A stretch of 64,000 nucleotides of DNA from Thalassospira profundimaris (GCF_003326675.1 NZ_JPWF01000003.1:248001-312000), one strand, 5' to 3'. Counted from the first letter of the stretch, positions 38,058 through 48,121 are shown. Numbers and translations are program-made. Notes: generated from the letters alone by a model not told the origin.

Positions 38058-39233
38058 ATGACTTCGCCAAACCGTGAACAGATTGTCGCCGCACTCGACA
38101 GCGTGATCGACCCGGTCGACGGCAAATCAATCACAGCCAAGGACATGGTGCAAGGTATTGATATCAATGATGAAGTCGTAAATGTGATGATCGCGGTCGA
38201 TCCGAAACGCGGACCGGCCCTCGAAGATTTGCGTCAGGCGGCAGAACGCGCTGTGGCGGCTGTGAACGGGGTCACAACAGCCCGTGTGGCCCTTACAGCG
38301 GAACGACCAGCGGCTGCAAGTCAGTCAGCACCCCACCAACCAGCAGGTGCGCGCCCGGCACAACCCGGCCAGCGTCCGCAAGGGGCTGGGCAGATGCCAC
38401 TTGAACTGCCAACTGTACGCAGCATCGTTACCGTAGCATCGGGCAAGGGTGGGGTCGGGAAATCGACAACCTCGGTCAATCTGGCGCTGTCACTGGTGGC
38501 CAAGGGGCTTAAGGTCGGTCTGCTTGATGCGGATATCTATGGGCCGAGCCTGCCGCGCATGATGGGGCTTCGCGATGCCAAGCCGACCCCGTCTTCAAAG
38601 CATCAGGGCAAAATGATTCCGCCGTCGGCCTTTGGCATTCGCATCATGTCGATCGGCTTTATGGTTGATGAAGAACAGCCGGTGATCTGGCGTGGCCCGA
38701 TGGCAATGGGGGCGCTTGAACAGCTTTTGCGTGATACCGATTGGGGCGATCTTGATGTGCTGGTGGTTGATATGCCTCCTGGAACCGGTGACATTCAGCT
38801 GTCGATGGCGCAGCGCGTGCCGGTGACGGGTGCGGTGATTGTTTCAACCCCGCAGGACATTGCCCTTCTGGACGCCAAAAAGGGCCTGAACATGTTCCGC
38901 AAGGTCAATGTGCCGGTATTCGGCCTGATCGAAAACATGTCCTATTACAAATGCCCGGAATGCGGCCATGTGGATCACGTATTTGATCACGGAGGCGCAC
39001 GCAAGGCCGCCGATGAACTGGGTGTCCCGTTCCTGGGGGAAATCCCGCTGGATCTTAAAATTCGTCTGGGTGCGGATGAAGGCAAACCGATTGTGCAGAC
39101 CGAGGCCGATGGCGAACATGCCAAGGCCTATGGCGCAATCGCTGACAAGGTTGCCGCGGCAATTGACGAGCGGGTCGGTCCGGCAGAAGCACCCAAGAAA
39201 AAGGGCCTATTCCCCAAGATCAGCTTCAAATAA
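38058..39233 (+). CDS. mrp: Mrp/ApbC-type P-loop iron-sulfur carrier
   Basis: 391 residues from the ATG at 38058, after GGAG; the upstream in-frame extension is not family-like. N-terminal MIP18-like domain (about 8-80), a Pro/Gln/Ala-rich linker (85-115), then the deviant Walker A GKGGVGKST at 129-137. Mrp-typical DMPPGTGDIQLS and the metal-binding CPEC (in YYKCPECGHVDH) follow. It carries Fe-S clusters to apoproteins. Divergent from hflK. Confidence 0.94.
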   Translation: MTSPNREQIVAALDSVIDPVDGKSITAKDMVQGIDINDEVVNVMIAVDPKRGPALEDLRQAAERAVAAVNGVTTARVALTAERPAAASQSAPHQPAGARPAQPGQRPQGAGQMPLELPTVRSIVTVASGKGGVGKSTTSVNLALSLVAKGLKVGLLDADIYGPSLPRMMGLRDAKPTPSSKHQGKMIPPSAFGIRIMSIGFMVDEEQPVIWRGPMAMGALEQLLRDTDWGDLDVLVVDMPPGTGDIQLSMAQRVPVTGAVIVSTPQDIALLDAKKGLNMFRKVNVPVFGLIENMSYYKCPECGHVDHVFDHGGARKAADELGVPFLGEIPLDLKIRLGADEGKPIVQTEADGEHAKAYGAIADKVAAAIDERVGPAEAPKKKGLFPKISFK

Positions 39234-39239
39234 GCATGA

Positions 39240-39269
39240 AAAGAGCCGCAGTGATGCGGCTCTTTTTTT
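39240..39269 (+). terminator. Intrinsic terminator after mrp
   Basis: Eleven-base-pair stem (39240-39250 with 39255-39265), GTGA loop and a T run to 39269. Confidence 0.85.
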
Positions 39270-39283
39270 GTTCTGTCTGCCCA

Positions 39284-39688
39284 TCAGATCGATGCCATCT
39301 GGTGGGATGCGCCAAACATTCGGTGTTCGATTGCCGCCAGAACGCCAACGGCAACTGCCTGAATGATGACAAATCCATATCCAAGGGCGGTGGGGGTGAT
39401 GAAAGACACCAACAGGATGCCCAAACTCGCCAAGGCCCAACCGATATTGCCAAGGACAATGATCAGAACAAGGGCACTGTTCGGTGTGGCCTGCTGGCCG
39501 GTAAATGCCATCAGTGCCGCACAGGGAAACAGGATCAGTCCGGCATAAAACAGAAGATCGACCGGCAGGCCCAACCATTCACCAAGCAAGCTGGCACCTG
39601 TACTCAGCAGAAGACCAAATACAAGGCAGGTCGCGGCATCAATCATCAGAACGGTTTTAAGAAGTTTAACAGAAGAAAGCGCAGCCAT
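39284..39688 (-). CDS. Small four-helix membrane protein, unknown
   Basis: 134 residues from the ATG at 39688. Four hydrophobic segments are visible (about 11-31, 45-65, 72-92 and 98-122), with few charged residues between them. No family was recognised with confidence. It converges on mrp and diverges from an MmyB-like XRE regulator, with a perfect palindrome in the shared 138-base region, so it is the probable target of that regulator. Confidence 0.65.
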   Translation of the reverse strand: MAALSSVKLLKTVLMIDAATCLVFGLLLSTGASLLGEWLGLPVDLLFYAGLILFPCAALMAFTGQQATPNSALVLIIVLGNIGWALASLGILLVSFITPTALGYGFVIIQAVAVGVLAAIEHRMFGASHQMASI

Positions 39689-39750
39689 TGTTCGAACCTT
39701 TCGGGTTGCGGTTGATGGCGACACCTTGCCGTGATCAGGGAATGAATACG

Positions 39751-39767
39751 ATTACCTCAGAGGTAAT
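39751..39767. promoter_or_regulatory. Perfect palindrome, candidate XRE operator
   Basis: ATTACCT, 3-base spacer CAG, AGGTAAT; both arms match perfectly. It lies between the membrane protein start (39688) and the regulator start (39827), the expected place for an autoregulated operator. Confidence 0.6.
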
Positions 39768-39826
39768 GTTTGTTCCTTCTCTTTGGTGATAGGCTTCGGG
39801 ACCTTCAAACAGGAATAGCTGATCTG

Positions 39827-40621
39827 ATGACCGATGACGCATTTGGAAACAGCCTTAAGGCATGGCGCAAGCAGCGCAGGCTCAGTCAGCTTGATCTGGC
39901 AGGGGACGCCAATATTTCGACCCGGCATCTGAGCTTTCTGGAGACCGGCCGTTCGAAACCAAGTCGCGACATGATCCTGCATCTGTCGGAATGTCTTGAT
40001 GTGCCCTTGCGTGAACGAAATGCCCTTCTGGTTTCAGCGGGATTTGCCCCGATCTATGCTGAACATGATTTTGACGGGGACGCGGGGATGGCCATTCGCA
40101 CGGCGGTCGATCAAATTCTGTCGGCCCATGAACCTTATCCGGCGCTGGCAATGGATCGGCATTGGAATATGGTGGTGTCAAACCGCATTGTGCCCATGAT
40201 GCTGGGGGGCGTTGATCCCGAATTTCTGCGTCCACCCGTCAATCTGCTGCGTCTAAGCCTGCATCCTGACGGATTGGCATCAAGGGTGGTCAATTTCCAG
40301 CAATGGCGCGACCATTTGCTCGACCGCCTGCGTCGTCAGATTGAACTTACTGCTGATCGGGAACTGGTCGTGCTTTATGACGAGGTCACCCGTTATCGCG
40401 AACCCGACCATCATCAGGACGCGACGGGCGATGATGCAATCAACAGCCTGATCGTCCCGCTTGTTCTTAAAACCGATGCCGGAACATTGCGTTTTGTCAG
40501 TACGACGACGGTTTTTGGTACGCCGGTTGAAGTTACGTTGTCAGAATTGGCAATTGAAACGTTGCTTCCTGCCGATGATGGCACACGAACGATCTTGAAA
40601 CAGCTTGCCGCTCGTATGTAG
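39827..40621 (+). CDS. MmyB-like XRE-family transcription regulator
   Basis: 264 residues from the ATG at 39827. Helix-turn-helix at about residues 9-64 (LKAWRKQRRLSQLDLAGDAN, STRHLSFLETGRSKPSRDMI). The C-terminal part (about 100-260) has PYPALAMDRHWNMVVSN, the hallmark of the MmyB-like, PAS-related ligand domain. Family members usually control a neighbouring oxidoreductase or small membrane gene; here the divergent neighbour encodes a four-helix membrane protein. Ligand unknown. Confidence 0.85.
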   Translation: MTDDAFGNSLKAWRKQRRLSQLDLAGDANISTRHLSFLETGRSKPSRDMILHLSECLDVPLRERNALLVSAGFAPIYAEHDFDGDAGMAIRTAVDQILSAHEPYPALAMDRHWNMVVSNRIVPMMLGGVDPEFLRPPVNLLRLSLHPDGLASRVVNFQQWRDHLLDRLRRQIELTADRELVVLYDEVTRYREPDHHQDATGDDAINSLIVPLVLKTDAGTLRFVSTTTVFGTPVEVTLSELAIETLLPADDGTRTILKQLAARM

Positions 40622-40653
40622 CTGGGAAAATCACGGATGTTTCTGTGCGTGAT

Positions 40654-41439
40654 CTAGTGAAATGCCGACCCGATTGCCTGATGGACAGCATTCGTCACTA
40701 CGGCTTCAATGGTTCCGTCTTCGACCATTTCTGCGATGGCACGATTGATCAGTGCAATTGCCGACATCTCTTTTGATTTTCTGTTGAACGCGATGAAGGT
40801 CTGATTTTCATACATCGCACGTTCGCCGCGCACGATCTGGTTTTCAAGTTGAAGTTTCTGGATCCAGATGTCGCCAGCTTCGCGTACGGCAATCACGGCA
40901 TCGACGCGCTTGCTGATCAGCATAGAGAAATTCTGATCATCGCTTGCTGCCTCTGATGCGAAAAACAGTTCGGCCTGTCGGGCGTTGTCGAACGCATCGC
41001 CATAGCTCCATCCGCGAATAACCCCGACATTCAATCCTTCAAGGTCTTTGAGTTCGCTCTCGCTGGTGAACGCTGTCTTGGAACGGTAGATCATCAATCT
41101 TTCGCGGTGGATCGGGTCACTAAAGGCGTACTTTTTCTGACGTTCCAGATTTTTGTAGATCCCGGCAACGCCGCCTTCGGCATTTTCCAGATGAAGAAGT
41201 GCCCGGCGCCAAGGGACAGCGATGATCTCGACGGGTATCCCGGCCCGGACGAATATCGCCCGAACGAGATCGGGATAGATGCCTGCTGCCAGATCATCAT
41301 CGCGATACATGAACGGGGGATTGGCTTCATCAACATAGATTGTCATGTTTCGGGCGTGCCCTGATGGTAGAAAAACCACCATGGCACAGCCGAAGCAAAA
41401 AAGTATCGCCCAGACAATTGGTCGACAAAGGTACGCCAT
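40654..41439 (-). CDS. Periplasmic solute-binding protein, family 3
   Basis: 261 residues from the ATG at 41439 (GGGGAT upstream). Signal peptide to about residue 29 (ILFCFGCAMVVFLPSGHA). The mature part has the SBP_bac_3 pattern: NPPFMYRDDDLAAGIYPDLVRAIF, WRRALLHLENAEGG, FSDPIHRERLMIY and a C-terminal helix. Such proteins bind amino acids or similar polar compounds. No permease or ATPase lies next to it, so it may be a stand-alone sensor or serve a distant transporter. Confidence 0.8.
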   Translation of the reverse strand: MAYLCRPIVWAILFCFGCAMVVFLPSGHARNMTIYVDEANPPFMYRDDDLAAGIYPDLVRAIFVRAGIPVEIIAVPWRRALLHLENAEGGVAGIYKNLERQKKYAFSDPIHRERLMIYRSKTAFTSESELKDLEGLNVGVIRGWSYGDAFDNARQAELFFASEAASDDQNFSMLISKRVDAVIAVREAGDIWIQKLQLENQIVRGERAMYENQTFIAFNRKSKEMSAIALINRAIAEMVEDGTIEAVVTNAVHQAIGSAFH

Positions 41440-41527
41440 TTGATCCCCGCCAATCCATGCACAACCAACATATGGGAAGCAGGGCTCGTACAGGCAATAA
41501 AGGTCAAACACCTGTCATCGGCAAAGA

Positions 41528-41559
41528 AAAACCCCGCCAGATTGCTCTGACGGGGTTTT
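41528..41559 (-). terminator. Intrinsic terminator after purL
   Basis: Stem AAAACCCCG (41528-41536) with CGGGGTTTT (41551-41559); T run on the minus strand. Lies 20 bases past the purL stop. Confidence 0.85.
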
Positions 41560-41578
41560 GATTTTCGAGGCGCCTTGC

Positions 41579-43789
41579 TTACTGAACGGCTTCTGCCATG
41601 AAGGATGGCATCCAGCCTTCGTTCAGTTCGCGCAGCTCGGCCAGCGATACTTTGTCACCGCCATCGATGGCAACAGAATCACCACCGGCCTGACCGATGA
41701 TCACTGCTGCAACATTCGAGCTACCTGCCGCATTAAGAACCTTGTCCGGGTCGCGGGTTGCGATCACATAACGGCCCTGGTCTTCACCAAACAGCCATGC
41801 GACTTCGCTGCCAGCTTCCGGAAGGTGCAGGTCAGCACCGATATTGCCTGCAAGGCACATCTCGGCAACCGTTACCAGAAGGCCACCATCGGCAATATCG
41901 TGGCAGGTACGAACCAGACCCAGTTCGATCAGTTCACGAACCAGCGTACCGGCACGCTTTTCAGCGTTCAGATCAACCGGCGGCGGTGCGCCTTCTTCGC
42001 GACCTTCGATGGTCTTGAGATACAGCGACTGGCCAAGTTCACCGGTTGCAGCACCGATCATGATCAGGGCGCTGTCATCGCGTTTGATGCCAATCGTTGC
42101 ATGGTGACCAAGGTCGGAAATCACACCAACGCCACCAATTGCCGGGGTCGGCATGATGCCAACGCCGTTGGTTTCGTTGTAAAGCGACACGTTACCCGAA
42201 ACGACCGGGAATTCCAGTGCGATACAGGCTTCGCCGATGCCCTGACATGCGCCAACAAACTGGCCCATGATGCGCGGACGTTCCGGATTGCCGAAGTTCA
42301 TGTTGTCCGTGATGGCAAGCGGCTTGGCGCCGGTTGCAACCAGGTTACGATATGCTTCGGCAACGGCCTGTTTGCCGCCTTCGACCGGATCGGCCATGAC
42401 ATAACGCGGGGTGCAGTCGGTGGTGGCTGCAATGCCCTTGTTCGTGCCCTGTACGCGCACAACACCGGCATCGCCACCCGGACGAACAATGGTGTTGCCC
42501 ATGACCAGATGGTCATACTGTTCCCAAATCCAGCGACGCGATGCAAGGTCAGGCGACGCAATCAGGGTTTTCAGCGCGTCAACATGGCTGACCTTTGCCG
42601 AAATGCTGTTCGGGTCAATACGATCCTGTTTCGGGGTCGGTTCCCACGGACGATCATATTCAGGCGATGCTTCGGCCAGCGGATCAATCGGAAGATCACC
42701 GGCAACGTCACCATGCCATTTCAGGACCATGCGTTTGGTATCGGTCAGAACACCGATGACGGCAAAGTCGAGTTCCCATTTGTCAAAGATTGCCTTGGCG
42801 GCATCTTCGCAACCGGGTTTCAGAACCATCAGCATGCGTTCCTGCGATTCCGAAAGCATCAGCTCATAGGGCGTCATGCCTTCTTCGCGCATCGGGACCT
42901 TATCAAGCCACAGTTCGACACCAACGCCGCCTTTGGACGCCATTTCGAACGAGGAAGAGGTCAGACCGGCCGCACCCATATCCTGGATTGCGACGATCAT
43001 GTCGGTTGCCATCAGTTCAAGGCAGGCTTCAAGCAGAAGCTTTTCGGTGAACGGATCGCCAACCTGAACGGTAGGACGCTTTTCTTCGCTGTCGTCATCA
43101 AACTCGGCCGATGCCATGGTCGCACCATGGATACCGTCACGACCGGTTTTCGAACCGACATAGACAACCGGGTTACCGATACCGGCTGCTGCCGAATAGA
43201 AAATGTTGTCGGCATCTGCCAGACCCACGGTCATCGCATTGACAAGGATGTTGCCATTGTATGATGCGTGGAAGTTGGTTTCCCCGCCGATGGTCGGAAC
43301 ACCCATGCAGTTACCGTAACCGCCGATACCTTCGACAACGCCGCTCAGAAGATGGCTGGTTTTCGGATGGTCGGCCTCGCCAAAGCGCAGGGCGTTCAGG
43401 TTTGCAATCGGACGTGCGCCCATGGTGAACACGTCACGCATGATGCCGCCAACACCGGTTGCCGCACCCTGATAGGGTTCGATAAAGGACGGGTGGTTGT
43501 GGCTTTCCATCTTGAAGACAGCAGCCTGACCATCACCAATGTCGATGACACCGGCGTTTTCACCCGGACCCTGAATGACCCAGTCAGCCTTGGTCGGAAG
43601 GGTTTTCAGCCATTTCTTCGAGGACTTGTAGGAGCAATGCTCCGACCACATGACCGAGAAAATGCCAAGTTCGTTGATGTTGGGTTCGCGACCCATGATT
43701 TCGAGAACGAGATTGTACTCTTCCTCGTTCAGGCCGTGTTCCTTGACCAGTTCCGGCGTGATCGGGGTGTTGAAATCAATAGCACTCAC
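41579..43789 (-). CDS. purL: Phosphoribosylformylglycinamidine synthase, large subunit
   Basis: 736 residues, the short PurL form that needs PurQ and PurS. Start [20 protein letters not shown]. The ATP/Mg region contains [11 protein letters not shown] and [24 protein letters not shown]; the duplicated half contains [16 protein letters not shown] and [13 protein letters not shown]. Catalyses FGAR to FGAM. Its first codon overlaps the purQ stop (ATGA), indicating coupling. Order on the minus strand is purC, purS, purQ, purL. Confidence 0.97.
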   Translation of the reverse strand: MSAIDFNTPITPELVKEHGLNEEEYNLVLEIMGREPNINELGIFSVMWSEHCSYKSSKKWLKTLPTKADWVIQGPGENAGVIDIGDGQAAVFKMESHNHPSFIEPYQGAATGVGGIMRDVFTMGARPIANLNALRFGEADHPKTSHLLSGVVEGIGGYGNCMGVPTIGGETNFHASYNGNILVNAMTVGLADADNIFYSAAAGIGNPVVYVGSKTGRDGIHGATMASAEFDDDSEEKRPTVQVGDPFTEKLLLEACLELMATDMIVAIQDMGAAGLTSSSFEMASKGGVGVELWLDKVPMREEGMTPYELMLSESQERMLMVLKPGCEDAAKAIFDKWELDFAVIGVLTDTKRMVLKWHGDVAGDLPIDPLAEASPEYDRPWEPTPKQDRIDPNSISAKVSHVDALKTLIASPDLASRRWIWEQYDHLVMGNTIVRPGGDAGVVRVQGTNKGIAATTDCTPRYVMADPVEGGKQAVAEAYRNLVATGAKPLAITDNMNFGNPERPRIMGQFVGACQGIGEACIALEFPVVSGNVSLYNETNGVGIMPTPAIGGVGVISDLGHHATIGIKRDDSALIMIGAATGELGQSLYLKTIEGREEGAPPPVDLNAEKRAGTLVRELIELGLVRTCHDIADGGLLVTVAEMCLAGNIGADLHLPEAGSEVAWLFGEDQGRYVIATRDPDKVLNAAGSSNVAAVIIGQAGGDSVAIDGGDKVSLAELRELNEGWMPSFMAEAVQ

Positions 43790-44475
43790 GATGCTGCCTC
43801 CACCAAGCTTTTGAACAGATTGCGGCCATCGGTGCCACCATGGAGCGGATCAATCGCGTTTTCCGGATGCGGCATCATGCCAAGGACGTTACCTGCCTCG
43901 TTGATGATGCCGGCAATGTTGCGCTGGGAACCATTAAGGTTGGTTGCCGGATCAACAACACCGTTCGCATCGCAATAGCGCAGAATAACGCGACCTTCGC
44001 CTTCAAGGCGGTCAAGCGTTTCGCTATCGGCAAAGAAGTTGCCGTCATGGTGCGCGACCGGATAGTCGACAACGTCGCCAGCCTGATACTGGTTGGTAAA
44101 GCGGGTGTCAGCGTTTTCGATTTTCAGATGCGTGTTTTTGCAGATGAATTTCAGGCTGGCATTGCGCATCAGCGCACCGGGCAGCAGGCCTGCTTCTGTC
44201 AAGATCTGGAAACCGTTACAAACGCCAAGGATGGTCACACCGGCTTTGGCGCGTTCAGCAACAGCGCGCATGATCGGGGACTTGGCAGCCATGGCGCCGC
44301 AACGCAGATAGTCGCCATAGGAAAAACCACCCGGGACCATGATGATGTCGGTCTTTGGCAGCTCGGTCTCGCCATGCCAGACCACAACCGGTTTGGTGCC
44401 GGTGGCCTGTTCGAGTGCTGCGATGGCGTCATTCTCCCGGTTGATGCCGGGGAAGAGGATGACAGCGGATTTCAT
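43786..44475 (-). CDS. purQ: Phosphoribosylformylglycinamidine synthase, glutaminase subunit
   Basis: 229 residues of class I glutamine amidotransferase. The nucleophile Cys is in [10 protein letters not shown], the His/Glu pair in [21 protein letters not shown] is typical. Supplies ammonia to PurL. Overlaps purL by four bases; 80 bases separate it from purS. Confidence 0.97.
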   Translation of the reverse strand: MKSAVILFPGINRENDAIAALEQATGTKPVVVWHGETELPKTDIIMVPGGFSYGDYLRCGAMAAKSPIMRAVAERAKAGVTILGVCNGFQILTEAGLLPGALMRNASLKFICKNTHLKIENADTRFTNQYQAGDVVDYPVAHHDGNFFADSETLDRLEGEGRVILRYCDANGVVDPATNLNGSQRNIAGIINEAGNVLGMMPHPENAIDPLHGGTDGRNLFKSLVEAAS

Positions 44476-44555
44476 GAAATACCGTCTCTCGATTAATGTC
44501 CGTTACTAGATCGCGATAGACAGGGATGCGGGTGTGCAAATCCCCGTCAAGGCGC

Positions 44556-44795
44556 TTAGGCCAGCTCGATGCTGTAGTCTTCGATCACGGTGTTGGCGAG
44601 AAGCTTCTCGCACATTTCCTTGACCTCGGCTTCGGCCTTGGCGGCATCGGTGCCATCCAGTTCGAGTTCGATGAATTTGCCCTGACGGACGTCGTTGACG
44701 CCATCAAAACCCAGGCCCTGAAGGGCGTGGTGAACGGCTTTGCCCTGGGGGTCAAGAACACCGTTCTTCAGGGTGACATGAACACGTGCTTTCAC
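44556..44795 (-). CDS. purS: Phosphoribosylformylglycinamidine synthase, PurS subunit
   Basis: 79 residues from a GTG at 44795, chosen because AAAGGAG stands six bases upstream and the protein then starts with the family KARVHVTLKNGVLDPQGKAV. Longer in-frame readings (to 44885) run through the terminator of purC. PurS bridges PurL and PurQ. Confidence 0.94.
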   Translation of the reverse strand: MKARVHVTLKNGVLDPQGKAVHHALQGLGFDGVNDVRQGKFIELELDGTDAAKAEAEVKEMCEKLLANTVIEDYSIELA

Positions 44796-44885
44796 GAGAA
44801 GCTCCTTTAAGTTCGCAGGCGCGGGGCTCGCGCGACTTTGTTTGCAAACAAAACGCTGTCCGATGCGCAATGTATCGGCAGCCAT

Positions 44886-44912
44886 AAGAAAAGGCCGCGC
44901 GAGCGCGGCCTT
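44886..44912 (-). terminator. Hairpin between purC and purS
   Basis: AAGGCCGCGC (44891-44900) pairs with GCGCGGCCTT (44903-44912) around a two-base loop, followed on the minus strand by CTTTTCTT. Probably a partial terminator that lowers read-through from purC into purSQL. Confidence 0.6.
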
Positions 44913-44918
44913 GGGGTG

Positions 44919-45683
44919 TTATTTGGTCGCGTCTTTGTTCAGCGACTCTATTTCGGCGGACTCAGGCAGAACGCCAAGACGGCGCGCGACTTCCTGATAG
45001 GCCTCTTCGACGCCGCCGAGATCGCGACGGAAACGGTCCTTGTCCATCTTTTCGTTGGTCACTGCGTCCCAAAGGCGGCAGTTGTCCGGGCTGAATTCAT
45101 CGGCCAGAACCAGCTGCGCAAAGTCACCTTCCCAAACGCGACCGAATTCAAGTTTGAAATCGACCAGTTTGATGCCGATGCCGCGCATCAGGCCGCAAAG
45201 GTAATCATTTACGCGAAGGGTCATGCCAACGATTTCTTCCAGCTCGTCCGGGCTTGCCCAGCCAAGAGCAAGGATATGCTCGTCAGACACCAGCGGATCG
45301 CCCAGTGCATCGTCTTTGTAGTAGAATTCGACGATCGGACGCGGCAGACGTTCGCCTTCTTCAAGGCCAAGACGCTTTGCCATCGAACCGGCAACGATGT
45401 TGCGAACCACAACTTCGATCGGAACAATTTCGCATTTTTTGCAAAGCTGTTCGCGCATGTTAAGGCGACGAATGAAGTGGGTCGGGATACCGATTTCTGC
45501 CAGACGGGTCATGACGAATTCGGTGATCATGTTATTCAGGACGCCCTTGCCGGCAATGGTGCCGCGCTTCTGAGCGTTAAACGCAGTGGCGTCATCCTTG
45601 AAATACTGAATGATCGTACCGGGCTCAGTACCTTCGTAAAGAACCTTGGCTTTACCCTCGTAAATGGGCTGCTTTCTGGACAT
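44919..45683 (-). CDS. purC: SAICAR synthetase
   Basis: 254 residues, full length. Start [20 protein letters not shown], with the conserved [19 protein letters not shown] and later [23 protein letters not shown]. Joins aspartate to CAIR in purine synthesis. First gene of the purC-S-Q-L run. The 222 bases to the next gene upstream hold no gene and presumably its promoter. Confidence 0.97.
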   Translation of the reverse strand: MSRKQPIYEGKAKVLYEGTEPGTIIQYFKDDATAFNAQKRGTIAGKGVLNNMITEFVMTRLAEIGIPTHFIRRLNMREQLCKKCEIVPIEVVVRNIVAGSMAKRLGLEEGERLPRPIVEFYYKDDALGDPLVSDEHILALGWASPDELEEIVGMTLRVNDYLCGLMRGIGIKLVDFKLEFGRVWEGDFAQLVLADEFSPDNCRLWDAVTNEKMDKDRFRRDLGGVEEAYQEVARRLGVLPESAEIESLNKDATK

Positions 45684-45905
45684 TGGCGGGATCTTTCACA
45701 TCTAGGCCCGCACGGCAACTGCGCAGGCACCCTGAAATTCGCGCCCCCCGTATAGCAGTGCTTGGCGAGAAACTCAATTGTCGCTTAAGCTCTATTTACG
45801 CAAACTTGATAATCAAAAATTGCAACCGTCGCGGTGTCGTGGGGCTCACAGATGATTTTGCACTGCAACCTTTTGGCAATGCTCTGTTTTCTCTGATCAT
45901 ACCGG

Positions 45906-46685
45906 TTACAGGTTGACCGGGTGGAACGGGGTCTTGTCGGGTTGTCCATCGGCAAACAGCCAGACCGGACGGCGGGGCAATTCATGTTCGCTGGTGGGAA
46001 TCGCCGGTAATCCGATCAGGGACGAACAAACCGTCTCAAATCCCATATTGCTGCGCACCAGCATCGCATCGGCACGGATGTCGTAATGTTCGGGATCGGG
46101 GGCCTCGATGCCGGTATCTGCCAGCAATGCCTGCCAGGCAAACCAGTCATCGGCTTCGGGGTTGGGCGACGGTGCCGCTCTGAACCGCGGAAGATTGCGC
46201 CTTGTGCGTGCACTGTTGGCGGTGTCGTTAAGATCGTGCGCGGTCAGGATCGAAAGACCTTCGGGGATTTCGGTGATCTCGATTTTGCCTGTACCACGAT
46301 TGGCCAGCCAATAGGCATCCCGGTTATCAGCAACCACCATGTTAAATGGTCGATAGGCACCGCCATCAAGCTCGGCCAGTGACTGTGCGGCATCAATCGC
46401 GTCGGCATGGTCAAGGGCCTCAAGCGGCAATTCACCACGGGATCGTTTGTCTGCGGCCGGGCCAAGTGTGCCAAACCGGTTCAGCACGGCAGCAACCACA
46501 CCGTCTTCGTTGACGCCAAGCCAGGTGCCGCCCGCGGTTTCGTCAAGACCGGCAATAACATCCGGGCGATCATCCCAGTGGCGTGCCGGGGACTTCCAGG
46601 GGCGGTTATTCATTTCATCGCGATTGGCGCCAATGATCACCGGCCATTCATGGTCGGGACGGCGCAAAATAATGACTGTGCACAT
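45906..46685 (-). CDS. NRDE/TANGO2-family protein
   Basis: 259 residues from the ATG at 46685, which gives the family start MCTVIILRR with Cys2 and then GANRDEMNNRPWKSPARHW, containing the NRDE motif. Later segments (GGTWLGVNEDGVVAAVLNR) also fit. The human relative TANGO2 is linked to heme or lipid handling, and bacterial members have an unclear role; an Ntn-type hydrolase fold with N-terminal Cys has been suggested for the family. Transcribed alone. Confidence 0.85.
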   Translation of the reverse strand: MCTVIILRRPDHEWPVIIGANRDEMNNRPWKSPARHWDDRPDVIAGLDETAGGTWLGVNEDGVVAAVLNRFGTLGPAADKRSRGELPLEALDHADAIDAAQSLAELDGGAYRPFNMVVADNRDAYWLANRGTGKIEITEIPEGLSILTAHDLNDTANSARTRRNLPRFRAAPSPNPEADDWFAWQALLADTGIEAPDPEHYDIRADAMLVRSNMGFETVCSSLIGLPAIPTSEHELPRRPVWLFADGQPDKTPFHPVNL

Positions 46686-46840
46686 GAGCCAGATCAAAGC
46701 GTCATGACAGCTCATTTGTCAAATTCAAAAGTATCAAGCAGAGGGGTGTAAAAGGCCCGCTTTGTTCTCAAATACTAATGCAGGCAACCGATCCCGAACG
46801 TGCTGTGGCGGGATGGGAAAAACGTCAAGGAGGGAACGAT

Positions 46841-47158
46841 ATGAACAGCTTTAATGATCGCGAACGCGGTTTCGAGGCGAAATACAGCTTTGATCTTGAA
46901 CAGGATTTTCGTATCGAAACACATCTTTACAAGATGCTGATCGTTTGGGCTGGCGAGCAAATGGGCATGTCCGCTGACGAATGTCAGGCATATGCTGTCA
47001 AAACCGTTGGCGAGTTGGTTGCAAACCCGCGTGAGAACAGTGTCGTGGCGCTTCTGCTTGCAGACTTTGGTCGTAAGAATATCGACATCACAGTGTCCCA
47101 ACTTAACGCAAAACTCGAAGAACTACGTCCGGTTGCGCGTGCAGAAGTCCTGACCTGA
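46841..47158 (+). CDS. DUF1476 protein, F1-ATPase inhibitor zeta subunit type
   Basis: 105 residues from the ATG at 46841, preceded by a strong AAGGAGG; an earlier ATG (46778) adds unlike residues. Pattern: FNDRERGFEAKYSFDLEQDFRIETHLYKMLIVWAGEQMGM at the start, then a LLADFGRKNIDI segment. DUF1476 is the family of the alphaproteobacterial zeta subunit, which blocks ATP hydrolysis by F1-ATPase through its N-terminal helix. Here the canonical aromatic/basic positions differ somewhat, so it may be a paralogue. No atp genes are nearby. Confidence 0.75.
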   Translation: MNSFNDRERGFEAKYSFDLEQDFRIETHLYKMLIVWAGEQMGMSADECQAYAVKTVGELVANPRENSVVALLLADFGRKNIDITVSQLNAKLEELRPVARAEVLT

Positions 47159-47268
47159 TGGTCAGGAAACGGGCCTTCGCCAAAAACTTCTAGTTTGCAA
47201 ACCACTAGGCGGTCTCGTATCCTGCATTTCGAGATTGAAAATCAGTGGGTGCAACCTTTTGGTGTACA

Positions 47269-47291
47269 ATCCTTTGCCAAGCGCAAAGGAT
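47269..47291. promoter_or_regulatory. Perfect inverted repeat upstream of response regulator gene
   Basis: ATCCTTTGC (47269-47277), five-base spacer, GCAAAGGAT (47283-47291), about 30 bases before the TTG start at 47321. Candidate operator or leader hairpin. Confidence 0.4.
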
Positions 47292-47320
47292 GCTAATCAG
47301 GTAGAAGAAGGGCAAAGGCT

Positions 47321-47998
47321 TTGCGTATCCTTTTGGCGGATGATCACGACCTGGTTCGTGAGGCAATATCACTGCTGTTCCAGCAGTATTTCGAAGATTG
47401 CGAAGTGGCTGAAGCCGGCGCGCTTGACCCGGCTTTGGATCTTATTGCCGAAAATAATACCTTTGATCTGGTCCTGCTTGATTTGCGGATGCCGGGCATG
47501 AACGGGCTTGATGGCCTTAAACGTGCACTGGAAAAGGTCGCACCATCGACCTTTGTGGTTTTGTTGTCCGGTGCCTATCGCAGCGAGGATGTGCGTCATG
47601 CAATCGAGGCGGGTGCACACGGATTTATTCCCAAAACCCTGCGTGGTCAGGCGTTGGCAAATGCGGTTCAGCTGGTGCTGGCCGGTGAAAAGTATCTGCC
47701 GTCTTCGATCCTCAATGATCTGAGCGACGGCATGGTTGGCGGTGGGGACTCCGACAGCCGTCTTGCCGGCGGTTTCGGAAGCGAAGGCGATTTTGCACGT
47801 CTGACCCCGCGTGAACGTGAAGTGCTTGCATTGTTGTCAGAAGGGCGTCCGAACAAGGATATCGCGCGTCATCTGGACCTTCGTGAAATCACGGTCAAAT
47901 ACCATCTGAAAAATATCTATCGCAAACTGAATGTGTCCAATCGCGCACAGGCGGTAAAAATGGCACTGGAAGATATGGCGCGGGCGGGAACTCTGTAG
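47321..47998 (+). CDS. Response regulator, REC plus LuxR-type HTH
   Basis: 225 residues starting at a TTG (47321) with AGAAGGG upstream. Receiver domain with Asp54 (LLDLRMPGMNG) and Lys in GFIPKTLRG; a Gly/Ser-rich linker (about 136-155); LuxR domain with LTPREREVLALLSEGRPNKDIARHL and NVSNRAQAVKMAL. Paralogous to the regulator at 4842-5495. No histidine kinase is adjacent, so it is an orphan regulator. Confidence 0.9.
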   Translation: MRILLADDHDLVREAISLLFQQYFEDCEVAEAGALDPALDLIAENNTFDLVLLDLRMPGMNGLDGLKRALEKVAPSTFVVLLSGAYRSEDVRHAIEAGAHGFIPKTLRGQALANAVQLVLAGEKYLPSSILNDLSDGMVGGGDSDSRLAGGFGSEGDFARLTPREREVLALLSEGRPNKDIARHLDLREITVKYHLKNIYRKLNVSNRAQAVKMALEDMARAGTL

Positions 47999-48121
47999 TA
48001 TCTTCGTCAAAGGCAGCTCTGTTTGCGGCACAAATCCCGGCTCGTGATTTCACGGGCCGTTTTTTGTTGTTCGAGCCGATTTGCATTCCCTCGTAATGTC
48101 ACCTGAAACGAGGATAAATTC

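Noticed and set aside
41558..43264. 568-residue open frame on the plus strand
   Set aside because: Fully antisense to purL; composition reflects the codon bias of purL and there is no family motif.
45780..45860. Possible PurR-type box (ACGCAAAC) upstream of purC
   Set aside because: Only a half site, and enterobacterial PurR boxes are not expected in alphaproteobacteria.
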